A DNA stretch of 64,000 bases, taken from contig JALGQZ010000003.1 of assembly GCA_023105745.1 (NCBI GenBank), positions 46,284,196-46,348,195 of the forward strand, given 5' to 3'. The position numbers and the translations under genes were made by a program. Below are positions 53,797 through 64,000 of this stretch, one piece after another. Numbering within the stretch: the first letter of the stretch is position 1; each line of letters opens with the position of its first letter. The stretch is from Austropuccinia psidii (Eukaryota; Basidiomycota; Pucciniomycetes; Pucciniales; Sphaerophragmiaceae). A model generated the notes under the pieces. That model had not been told where the DNA came from and searched no databases. It saw only the letters and a list, made by a program, of their open reading frames with translations.

Positions 53797-56700
53797 AGGA
53801 GAAGATTAAATATTTTACAATTATCCAATCAAGGAATACCTGGAAGCGTCCAATGCAAAATTCAGGTTGGGGTAGAACTTGTCTATCCACTTATTTTTAA
53901 AATTACTCTAAGTTTCTAAAAAATGAGAACTGTGGTGCAGACTTTTTTATTTTTTTAAAAGTTTACGACTCAGTAATTAGTACAGTACAAACTATGAGGG
54001 AAAACTTGCTTAATTCGAGTTAAAGGCTTGCTAAAAAATTCTTTCTCAAAATGAAATTGATTAAATAAAAAAAAACTATTTTGGTAAGATGTTTTAGCAA
54101 GCTGGAATATTTGATGAAGGAGAACTTGTAAATTAATCTTCCAATTTGTGAAAGATATCGTAATTAAAAACTTTTTTTCAAGAAGCTGCTTTTACATCAC
54201 CAGTGCTTTTTTTCTTTTCTTTATCAAATTTCACTTGTATAACGGCACATAAAACAGACGGACCAATGATTGTTTTCAAATAAATTTATTACTTTAGCAC
54301 GGTCTAAATGACTTTTAATTTATCAGCCTGCTAAAACATGAATTAAACTTTCTCAGAAAAAATCAATGTAACTTGAATTATGCTGATAATTGTCTAATCA
54401 CAAACTAGAGGTGATCAATAAAATTTACTCGCTAGACATACTAATAAGATAAATTATGATCCCAAAATCCCTCTATTTGGTACAGCCTTACAAGAAAATA
54501 TGTATCAGTTTTTTTTTCAATTTTTTTTTGGATTGGAATTAATTCTAATTGATTAAAGTCTTTAAATAAATACTGAAAAACTTAATATTTCTGTAATAAT
54601 TCAAACATATTTCATTTGAAATTAATATTTTAAAACATGCTTTTTTCAAATTAAAGCAACCTCAATTTTGTTCATTTTTTAAATTTTAACAAATGCATAA
54701 TTTTACTAGGATTTTTTTTATAGATTTTAAATCAATATACCTTTCATTTGGTTTGATTTTGATTGTTTAGAAATATTAATAAATGAGGGAAAAATTTAGT
54801 TTAAGGTCGCCTATTTAGTATCGAGGTATCCTATGAACCCATTTACAACATCTTAGGCTTCATAGAAAAAGCCTTTTTCCCACGAGACTTGTCCATGCCG
54901 CACATTTTGATATGCAACTCTTTACCACCTTTTATTTTAGGGGTGAAACGCAGGTTTTTGGTGATTTTACCTTTTGCGTGGGCCCCTCAATTCGATAAAA
55001 GGTTATTAGGCCCAATAAGTTGCGCTACTCCTGTTCTCTTGTTCAATAGGAGTTTAGGCCCACTTGAGATAGTGACAAATTTGGACGGGGCAAGTATCGG
55101 TGGTGAGGTTTGGAAACCGAGTAGACAACTACCTTCAAAGAGTAGAAAGTCTTTTTGTAGTGCGTGGTTTTATTCCGAGGTCTTAAATTTTTCAAACGTC
55201 GTTTTGTACGTGGGTATGTGAATAAGCGATTTGAATGATGAAAGGAGGTGGGGGGTGATTAGTATTACAATGAAGATTTTCTTTTCAAAATCTCTGGTGA
55301 AGAGTTGTTAATGAAGTAGCTCCAAATATTGTGGATTTTTCTCGAAAAAAAGTATAGTATACCGATTTGTTTAATTGGAGATTGCGAAACTTATTGAAAG
55401 TATATCATAGTTGTTTAGGTTGATGTAGCCCAATCTTAAGCCAAAGATAGGTATTTGATATCATCTCATGTTAGCAAAATCAGAGCCAATAAATGCCTCG
55501 TATAATGTTTCTCCTTTACTGATTTTGGTTGGTTTGATCAAGCTCTTCTTTTTTCATTGAGGGTGGAGGCTTAATCTAGACATATTGAGTGGATAGATAA
55601 GACCAATTACGAAGCAGACTACATTTTGAAATAGATGGTTGGAGTTTACATTTTTTGTTATTGCCTTCCGACCTAGGCACCCATCCACAGCTGAATTCAA
55701 ATTTCCAAATAACATTCTTAAAGTATGTTAGTCAAAATCTAAGGCTACAGAGAGTTCAGCATTTCTTCTGTTTGGTTGCAAAGATACTTAATAAAATTGC
55801 TTTGTGTGTTGAGAAGGAAAGTAATTAAGCTAAGCTATTATTTTGGCTAATTGATTGGAAAAAAATGGGTGGAAGTAAGCTTTCAATACTAATAGCTGAA
55901 GTTCAATATTCTTTACTTGTTGAGGTTTGCTTTATTGCGATAAGAATTATCCCAATACTAATTGTCCTATGGGACTGAAATTACCACTGGTCCAAGCTAA
56001 TATTAATCTATGATGACTGAAACAGGACAGCTGATCATAGAGTTTATTTTGAAAAACTTAGTTTACAGGCCAAAACCCTAGGCTTAATTTGGTGAGATAT
56101 GAGCTCTAGATTTCATTTTTATGTGAAATTAAACAAAGTAAGATATAAAAGAGTCAAACAAAGTGTATTGGGCAACAAGGAAAAGATAAAATATAAATAA
56201 GAGTGGGATGTTTTGATTTCAGATGAAGAGAACACCTAAAATAGTGAATTAGAAAGCACAGAAAATATAAATTATAAATAATAGTGAGAGATTTCAAGGA
56301 GCAAAAATATCTCATGTTTCATAGATCTTATAGTAAGTACAAGAGGATTGAGCACAGTGGCAAATTCATGCTTTTATGAGGAAGAAAGTACAAAGTAATA
56401 TGCGAGTTTTACTAGCTACAAGAGGATTGATTGCAAGGATATAAGTGATCTTAATGATTAAATTTCAGAAGAATGTCCTTAGTAATTTAGTAAGAGTTTA
56501 ACACCCCCTTATACTCAAACCATGCACATCTTGCATGCTTAGCACTACATTTACAGTGAGTAAAATTTTGGTCTTGAGTGAGGGGCTTACTGGGTAGTTG
56601 GAAATAATCTCTTTTCAAGGTATATACCAAACCTCAATTTTGCTGCATTCAATAATATTATGGTACCATTATAGCTATAGTTTGAGGTGGAAAGTTCTGT

Positions 56701-56974
56701 TCTGATAGAGAAGATTCTTCATCAGTGCTAATATTCCTTGATTGCTTCATTGGAGATTAGTTTCTTATTCAACCCAAAGATGAAGACTAGCTCCAGAAGC
56801 CAACAGATCTCTTGGAAAAGAATTGGGACAGATCAAGACTAAGCCTCTGTTATGGACATAGTAACAAGCTCTTTCTTGGTTTTTTCCATCCAAATAAATC
56901 ATAAAAGAACACTCAGATAGAATAGAAGGACTGAAAATAAAGATTTCACCCCCACTCAGGGTCACAAAATACTA
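53797..56974. other. AT-rich region downstream of the cellular gene
   Basis: No convincing gene. A 110-codon frame at 54889-55221 lies in a slightly GC-richer patch (54790-55260) but has no recognised feature. The rest is AT-rich with stops. Confidence 0.45.
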
Positions 56975-57585
56975 GGATTGAGATAATGAGTGAATATGAA
57001 GCTTTGATTAAAAACAAAGTTATTTTTCTTTACTTGAATTTTAGAGAAGGTAAAATTATAATAAATAGTATCTTTGAGAATTATAAGAGAAAAAAACCCA
57101 ATATTTTGTCTTTAAACTCAGAAGTATAAGAAATAATATTATGAAAACCTATTGTTTTACTAAAAATAAAAGTTTATCTAAGAATACTCTACAAGAGATA
57201 TTTGAGTCTTAAAAGAAAATCTACAAGAGTTATTATTTGTGCTGAACTTTGAAAAGGACTTCCAGAAGTTAACAAGGCAACAGCCTATATTAAAAGTTTT
57301 TTTAAAGAAGAAAACTGCCAAAAATTGACCACATTGAATATATCAACTGATTGAAAATATTTATAGTAATGAAAGATTCCTTAATTGAAGTTTGTAGTGG
57401 CTTAAGGATGAGAATGATTATAATAGCTTTTACATGTTATGAAAAGTTTCAATTATTCAAAAACTGTTATTGAGATCTTTTATTCATAGCTTTGAGGTTA
57501 TTCAAATTAATTGTAAAAGTAAAAAAAATCACAGCATAAAAAACCATTGGAAAAAGAAAAACTTGTTTTATAGATTCAAACTGGC
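56975..57585 (-). repeat. fragment of an old E-family LTR, cut by element F
   Basis: GTGAATATGAAGCTTTGATT near 56990 and the following 600 bases follow the first third of the E LTR in the same orientation as E (minus sense), with heavy divergence. It stops abruptly where the F LTR starts in the opposite orientation. Confidence 0.65.
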
Positions 57586-59312
57586 TGTGAGCCTTGGAGG
57601 TATTTTCATATACCCAAAAAACCACAAATAATAAAACAAGATACAATTATAAATAAAATGAATTTATTTATATTATAAAAACAAAAATCAAAATATAAAT
57701 ATAAATTTATACACAAAAATGAAAATTTAATTTTAATTCAAAAATAAAATTACATTTGAATTTAAAATTGTGAAAAAACATTTTTATTTAAAAAAATTAA
57801 GTAAAAATGAATTTTTAACAAAATTACTGAAATTGAAATATTTTTGGAAAAAAGTTAAATAAAAATTATTATAAATTTTTATCCAATAAATAAACATAAG
57901 AAAATTGGTTCACCATTGGATTCCTCATAAAAAATATGGTGGGGTCACCTGTGGGTGAAATTTCTGTAACTCAACCCTAAATAAGCTTAATTCAAGTTTT
58001 GAGTATTTTCTATATAAAAATTTGAAATCCTCAAAGCCTTAAGTTAATTCACACCACATGTGGTGCTAAAAATCAATTTTTTGTGTTAAAATTGAGGTGT
58101 GGTGTGTAGTTCAGAAGTTATGAGGAATTGAAATGTCAAAATGTGTGCATGTATTACATAAGTGAACTGTAATTTACATATGAGGTATTAAGTATTAAAA
58201 TTGTGTAACTGTAAAACTCAATTGAATTGCATGTGTAAATTATAAGTATATTACAGAATGAGGATTTAAAGAAAAAATAAATTGGAAAGATTAAAGACCC
58301 CCAAATTTCTTTCTGACAGGCATGAGATGTAAAAATCCATGCAAAATTTCATCACTTTTAGCCTGTAATTGAGTCACAGGGTTTGTGACTCAATTGATGA
58401 TGAGGTTTTGATACCAACCAGGGCAGTTTTAACTGTTGCCAAGAGGGTAAAACTACCCTTAAAATAAAAAAAGATTGTAATTTTTTTTAACTGGCTTTTA
58501 TGTCTCTTACACACATTATGATGTGTTTTGAAGGCTTTAAACCAGGTATTACTATAGCAATGGCTGATCTAAGGGTCTAAAATGGCTAATACCAGACCTT
58601 TTTGGCCTAAAACAGGGTTCAATGATGTCATAATTGGCTTTTCTGTTGTCATGTTAATTTCCGTGACTGAAAAGAGTAAATTTTACATTTGGAGTAAGAA
58701 AATTGGTGGCTATAAAAGAATGTCTTCTTTGCACCACTTTTCTCTTCATGTTAGAATCTTTTCCTTTTATACTTAGTTCAAAAAACTGTTAAACCAATCA
58801 ATAAAATATTCCAACCACCTTTTTCTTATCATTTTCAACCTTTTAACCACATGAGAAAATCATTATAATCATTTTTACCCTTGAACCACCCCATAAGTGA
58901 ATTAAATCATCTTTCATCACTGTTAACTTTGTCACTTTGCTTCCAACTTCACTCTGGTCAATTTTGGGTGTGGCTTCTCTTTATTATTCTGTTCAAAGAC
59001 TTTTTTCTTATATTAATTTCCTGCAGTAGTTTTCTCAATTAATTCCAATTGAAATTTCTCTTGAAGAAATTCCTTTTGTAGCCTTAAACATCTCCTGTAG
59101 AGTATTTTTGGATAAATTCTTATTGTTGGTAAAACAATAAATCTTTATGATATTATTGTTTTATACTTATAAAGTTAAAAAAAATAAATTTGGTGTGTTT
59201 TCTCTGCAAAATCTTATTTCATACTATTTTTAATCAATTTTTACCTTTCAAAAAGTTTGAGGCCAGGAAAATTACTTCATTTTTAATCAAAGTTTCATAT
59301 CCACACCTTACA
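57586..59312 (+). repeat. 5' LTR of element F
   Basis: Plus-strand TGTGAGCCTTGGAGG to CCACACCTTACA, the reverse complement of the E LTR arrangement. 1727 bp, diverged by substitutions and indels from E. Confidence 0.82.
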
Positions 59313-61885
59313 TTTGAGGGGTCCAGCCATGATATTTTACCTGTGACATAATTTTTTACTCTTTTTAAATCCTTTTGCTTATATTAAAAAATTAAAAAAT
59401 CCATAAAAATACTTATAAATAAAAAAATATATAAAAAATGAAACCTTTGTATATTATAAGTGTGGATTTTTTTTTTCATTTCTCTTTTTAATTTTTTTTT
59501 CTCAATTAATTTCTTTCTTCATTCATTTCAGTGTCTGAAAATGTGGTAAGAAAAGAAAATATTGAAACTGCATCAACAGTTGCTAGGATTAGCCCTTCAA
59601 GTACTATCAATTCTGAGCATATTAGTACTGTTATTATAGCTCAAAATAATCAACCAGAACCAATTTATTAAGCATTAATCAATTTTAACATTAGTAATAC
59701 TCTCCAAAAAGCTAATAATTTGCAAATGGTAAGTTTTTGATTTAAACTTACTATTTTGGAGCGTTTTAATCATAATTATTCATTCAACCAGATCAGAAGA
59801 CAGCTTTAACCCCTCAAGAAGCTCCCAAAAAGGTTATAGACATGATTATTGCAGAAGCCAATCAGTTACAAAAGGACAAGGCTCAGTAAATGGATTCCAA
59901 ACTGACAAATTATGCCATTTTGAAGCTGATAATACTGTTTTACCTTCAAAAAGAGCTGACACCACCACAAGAAGCCTCAGTGGACATTTACAAAGCAAGC
60001 CAGAAGGCATACAAAAATGAATTGCAGCACAAAGAGTACCAGATACTTGCAGATCTGTGGAGAAACTGCATTAATTATCACCTGACTATGAGAAAATTCC
60101 TGAGCCATACCAACACTTGCAAGTTTCCCAATGAATGGCATCCATTGATGGAAAAGATAAACATGATGCTTTCAACAGCAGAATGGAGGAAAACAACCCT
60201 CCACCACCCAAGCAAGTGCCAAGAGCAGCCCCACTAGCCAGCAGCAGAAATTCCAACATGAGAAAGCAGCCACAAGCTCAAAACAAGGGAAAAGGCAAAG
60301 TACCAGCTACAAAAACTTACAGAAAAGGCTACAGAATCCCAAGGATTCAGCAGGATTCCAGGGAAAATGTATTTCAGATGGCCAGAACCATAATGGAATT
60401 ACAGAGAAAAGGAGGAAGAAAGACTAAAATACCAGAAATGATTTCTGATATTCTAGATGGCATTCCAAACTTGTACATAGCTATAAATGATGTGAAAAGT
60501 CATATTTCTGATGAAAATTCATCAATTTGTAACAATCTTAAAACAACTAACTTGATTATGAGACAAATAAATGAGACAATTATGTGTTTTGAAAAAGGTT
60601 TAAGAGAAAATGAAACTTCTAATAATGACAATTAATTTGGCAATAAGTTAAATGAACAATCTTCCATTATTAAAGAATTAACAGACAAATATGCTAAATT
60701 CAATATTGATGAAATAATTGAGGCAAGAATAAAAAAAAGCCATAAATAGTATCAAAGACAATAATAAGAAAGTCCTTTATGATATTTCCAATTCATTTAC
60801 TGAAGTAAATACATATACAATTTCCTTGAAGAAGTGTTTTGACACCTAACAAAAAGAACTATACAAATCAACAATGAAGCTAAATCAAGTCATTTCTTAT
60901 AATACTAGAAAGACAGAATTATGGAAATAGTTGACACATAAAGAACATATGTATAAAATTGAAGTAATAAATTTAATACAGGGCTTCCAACATGAGCTTA
61001 GAGATTCTCAAAGGTGTAGCAAAAGTAAAATGAATGATATTGAACAGTTACTGAACACCTTACCAAGAATGTCTACACCTCTTAATCAAAATGAGGGTAC
61101 AAGAAATCCCAACCCAATGTCTACACCTCTTAATCAAAATGAGGGTACAAGAAATCCCAACCCAGAAGTATTGGATGTGGAAAATTCACAATTAAACAAT
61201 CAAATTTACACCTCTTTCCATAACTTGGAACCAGAAATAGGCCAACCACTGTTGAAAGAAGTACCAAAGCTCAAGGAATCGCATTACTTCAGTGGTGAAG
61301 GAGAATATGACCATTTGGAACTAAGAAGGGGTATTGAAATGATTAAAGAAGATTTTGAATTAACAGACAGATTGGTAACAGCAAGATTTAACACATTGTT
61401 TACCAGATCAGCCCACATATTGTATATCAAATTAAGACAAGCACATGGACACCAAAGTTGGACTTGGTGGAAAACCCAAATCATTAAAAAATGGGCCAAT
61501 AATGCATGGCGATTTAAGATGGAAAAAGCCTTTGAATCTTCCAACTTCAATTCTGAAAAAAATAGAGCTTTACCATGGTTTTGCCAACAAAAAGACAGAT
61601 CAACAGCATTATATCCTGACATGTCGGAATTTATGATTCACGGAAAAATTCTAAGAAAATTTGGAGGTGATTTGGATCATGCTGTTAAAGGCAGGACTAC
61701 TGAAAAATCATCAGCAGAAGATATTATTAATATATTGGAAGAAGTAACCACCAGAACCAGAGTTGGTTCTAGTAGGGTGAATCTCAAAACAAGGTTTAAT
61801 ACACCTTGGAAACATTGTGTGGACAAAAATCCCAAAGAAAACTCTAATAACATGAAATATAAATCTGCATATATAATCAGGAAGC
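59313..61885 (+). pseudogene. leader and gag of element F (E family), decayed
   Basis: A primer-binding-site relic TGAGGGGTCCAGCCATGAT at 59315. An exon after TTTCAG at about 59531 has SENVVRKENIETAST. An intron is followed by the overlapping frame (ELTPPQEASVDIYKAS ... YQILADLWRN), then the gag frame with coiled coil and core (EGEYDHLELRRGIEMIKEDF; 60931-61880). Many stops and shifts. The gag start ATG is lost (ATTCATTCAACCAG). A 54-bp unit encoding MSTPLNQNEGTRNPNP is duplicated in tandem at 61070-61165. The gag frame is cut at 61885 by element D just before the zinc knuckle. Confidence 0.8.
61070..61165 (+). repeat. tandem duplication within gag of element F
   Basis: Two near-perfect copies of a unit of about 54 bp encoding MSTPLNQNEGTRNPNP. 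E has a single copy (near 28450-28520), so the duplication happened in the F lineage. Confidence 0.82.
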
Positions 61886-62627
61886 TGTCACAGGGGCTCT
61901 TCTAAGTGAAGAGTGCCTGGCACTCAGTAGACTGGGACTCCCTTATGGAGGGCTCAGGATATGGTAATAGAGAATACACTTAAGAGTGTTAAGATATGAA
62001 TTACTAATAAAAGAAATATAAGAAAGCAGAAACAAAAGAATAAGAATAAGAAATAGAAGAGACAACCACAAACAAGTCCAAGTCCACTGTTTCAACCTGT
62101 CAGAATGAAAAGAGAAGGGTTAATAAGGATATGGCCACCCAGCTCATACTGTACAGGCAAAGAAATAAAATGCAAAGACTAACTTAATATTAAATAAATA
62201 TAATACCCAAAATAAGGACAGAGATATTAATTAAATAATAAATAAACTAAAGGAATTAACTGGGGAAAAGTCCCCAGGGGGGAGAAAGAGGGGCTGGTAT
62301 ATGTGAGAATCACCAGCCCTGATCCAGAGAGAGAATTTTCATGAGAGGATTGAATGATTGAGTTGAGTCTGGCCAATACAGGTACTGTACAGTTGTACAG
62401 AGCCCGTACAAGAGGTGTGGTGGAGTTGAGTGATCATACAGTTTCATAATGGTGTATCCAACCTGTACAGATGTTGACAGGCTGTATTGAAGTACCAAGC
62501 GGTATGCATGTTTCAGCAAGGAAGATTGCTGAAACTGAATGCTGATGCAGATAGTGAATCTGCTGATTTGAGGTGTTTTAGTGGGTGTATGAATGAATAC
62601 CCTTGCCCCGGGTGAGTGGTTGTTACA
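61886..62627 (-). repeat. 3' LTR of element D
   Basis: TGTCACAGGGGCTCTTC to GTTGTTACA, 742 bp, collinear with the B LTRs and keeping the CTGGGGAAAAGTCCCCAG palindrome (plus strand). The TAATTAACT start region has changed to GGAATTAACT. Confidence 0.9.
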
Positions 62628-62640
62628 GTATCCCCCTCTT
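62628..62640 (-). other. polypurine tract of element D
   Basis: Sense AAGAGGGGGATAC, identical to that of B. Confidence 0.8.
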
Positions 62641-63538
62641 GAAACTGGTGGGCTCCTGAACACCATAATACCCTGCCACTGTTGAGTGACATCTCAATAT
62701 CCCCACATTTTTTCAGAAAATTTCTTTTTAATTTTCATTTCCTCTTGACTATTATCCTGAAAATTCTTATTCAATTCTTCCCTGTAAAATTAATTTGATT
62801 CCCCCCCTTCTTTCAATTTTGGGTAAGTATTCCACTTTGAAATATGCTTATTTTTCTTCTGATTCAATAAATCTTTTGTCCTTGGGGTATGGCCTTGGGT
62901 TGTATCCCAAAATAATGCCCACTGAGCTCTTGTGCTCAAAAAATGATGCCAAATGAGTATATGAATGTATACTCATTTGTCAAGGCCCAATTGAAATGTC
63001 CTGGACAAAGTCTTCAAGGGGTCTTGTCCCCATTGGCATTGGAAATGCCTCAAAGTTTCTTCCCATAGTATTTTGGGCCTTGGCCCTTCCTATGGTGATT
63101 CTTGATGAATTCTGATTTTATGGATTTTCTTGATATATGGCCATTATTGGCCATTTTGAAGCTTTGGGGTCCTATGGTCCGTGGGCCCTGGGGGCTATTG
63201 GAGGCCCCCAGGGCCAAAATGGACCCCCTGGGCCCAATTTTGCTGGGTACCTAGGGATTCCATGGAACCAAAAAATGGACCATGGTCCCAAATTCTCACC
63301 TACATGGCCTGGACCCATTGAGGGGGTCCAGGACCATCAAGATCCTGGCCTCCCCAAAGTTGCAGGGGAGGCCCTGGGTGATGAATTCAGCCCCAAAGGG
63401 GTCTTGAATACTCAACTTAGAGGCTTTGAGGGGGGGAATAAATTAGTTATGGCCCCATTTTCTTGAGGTCAACTTTTTTTTGGTTTGCAGTGGACTGATT
63501 CTGACGTCTTGAATCTTCTGCTTGCATATTCTTTAGTT
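62641..63538 (+). promoter_or_regulatory. upstream region of the antisense gene in element D
   Basis: Homologous to 4457-5429 of B. It keeps the GGCC-rich block and the GGGGCTATTGGAGGCCCCC motif but has lost most CpG sites and the doubled CGGTCCGCGGTCC. Confidence 0.45.
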
Positions 63539-64000
63539 ATGAGTTCCAAACTGACTGAACTCACTGAATCTTCTCCTTCTGCACCACCACCATCTGCTCT
63601 TTGTGGTTCTGGAGTCTTCAGTTGATTGTCGTCACCCTCCATGGCTTCTTCTGGTCACTTTGATCCCTCCCCAACCTACCACAGATACAGAGCAGTTGAG
63701 GTTCTTGATCCTGCTTGTTCTGAGTGTTTGGCCAAGGGTAAGGTTTTTTTTCAACACTAAAATCCTCAATCTTCAAAGTGCCACTATTCCTTCATTGGAA
63801 AGAAACCATGACGTCATACCAGGGTTCCGTCTTCTAACTTCAGGAGGTATTTATGGAGTAGAAAAGATGGGCCTTTTGGGAAAAAGTTCCCAGTCTCTGA
63901 GGCACCTACTCCTGATGGAGCTTCAGGATTTTCTCAATGTGAGTGATTTTCATATACTGATTGAATTGGTACTGATATTTTAATGTAGTGACTGGTTCTA
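63539..64000 (+). pseudogene. antisense Zn2Cys6-like gene of element D (broken; runs off the window)
   Basis: Begins MSSKLTELTESSPSAPPPS like the B gene. Exon 1 is 63539-63938, a 50-nt intron is 63939-63988, and exon 2 begins at 63989 (TGACTGGTTC). Nonsense changes relative to B include CGA to TGA near 63624 and TAC to TAA near 63761. The third zinc-cluster cysteine is F (GKVFFQH), and the fifth is Ser (SKCHYSFIGKKP). The same position, orientation, exon length and intron length as in B show that the gene belongs to the family rather than being a one-off capture. Confidence 0.82.

Larger units (their letters stand above)
61886..64000 (-). mobile_element. element D: 3' end of another B-family retrotransposon (continues past the window)
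   Basis: 3' LTR 61886-62627, polypurine tract, then the 3' internal region with the antisense gene, all homologous to 3700-5890 of element B. Inserted into gag of F. Diverged from B and with a broken antisense gene, so older than B. Confidence 0.88.

Noticed and set aside
54889..55221. 110-codon plus-strand frame
   Set aside because: No recognised domain, no splice or conservation evidence, and AT-rich surroundings; could be real but cannot be supported.
1..64000. tRNA, rRNA or other structural RNA genes
   Set aside because: I looked for B-box-like GGTTCGA motifs and recognisable rRNA segments and found none that I could support.

Overview
This window reads as a transposon-dense, AT-rich piece of a rust fungus genome (Pucciniales). 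The gag, pol and antisense-gene products look like families I associate with the myrtle rust Austropuccinia psidii. That species call is recognition, not a search result. Introns are about 50-90 nt with GT-AG borders. Only one open reading frame, 52324-53796, looks like an ordinary cellular gene. Almost everything else is mobile DNA at several stages of decay.

Layout. 1-19673: two nested Ty3/gypsy chromodomain retrotransposons on the minus strand. An older, broken element (C) is split by a young, apparently intact element (B, 3700-13933) with a 5-bp target duplication GAAGT. 20011-23097: a decayed MULE transposase gene with a zinc knuckle and an OTU protease domain. 24605-37739: a large PIF/Harbinger-like element with terminal inverted repeats. 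It holds a broken transposase, a broken Myb/SANT-like accessory gene and a broken gene resembling the fungal TET/JBP 2-oxoglutarate oxygenases. It is itself interrupted by a third LTR element (E, 25010-32114, target duplication CAAAT). 37745-39150: a long T8A/T9A tandem array. 39707-41408: an old LTR. 41409-51010: mostly featureless sequence with a second, heavily decayed PIF pair. 52324-53796: the cellular gene. 56975-64000: an old LTR fragment, a decayed E-family element (F) and, inserted in F, the 3' end of another B-family element (D).

How the parts work together. B has gag and pol joined by a -1 slippery heptamer, a polypurine tract, and a primer-binding site complementary to its own predicted RNA 5' end, as in the self-priming Tf1/sushi group. 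The same sites in C carry a compensating base change. Between pol and the 3' LTR, B-family elements carry a spliced gene on the opposite strand. Its product has cysteines in exact Zn2Cys6 (Gal4-type) spacing, and the same gene with the same 50-nt intron is present in D. Element E has near-identical LTRs, but its pol is reduced to small, reordered fragments, so it should need help in trans. Its gag start codon lies inside an intron, and splicing that intron joins an upstream exon to a second reading frame that overlaps gag for about 650 nt.

The strongest candidates for undescribed biology are the antisense Zn2Cys6-like gene, the intron-switched dual-coding gag of E, the self-priming covariation, and the TET/JBP-like gene inside a PIF/Harbinger element.
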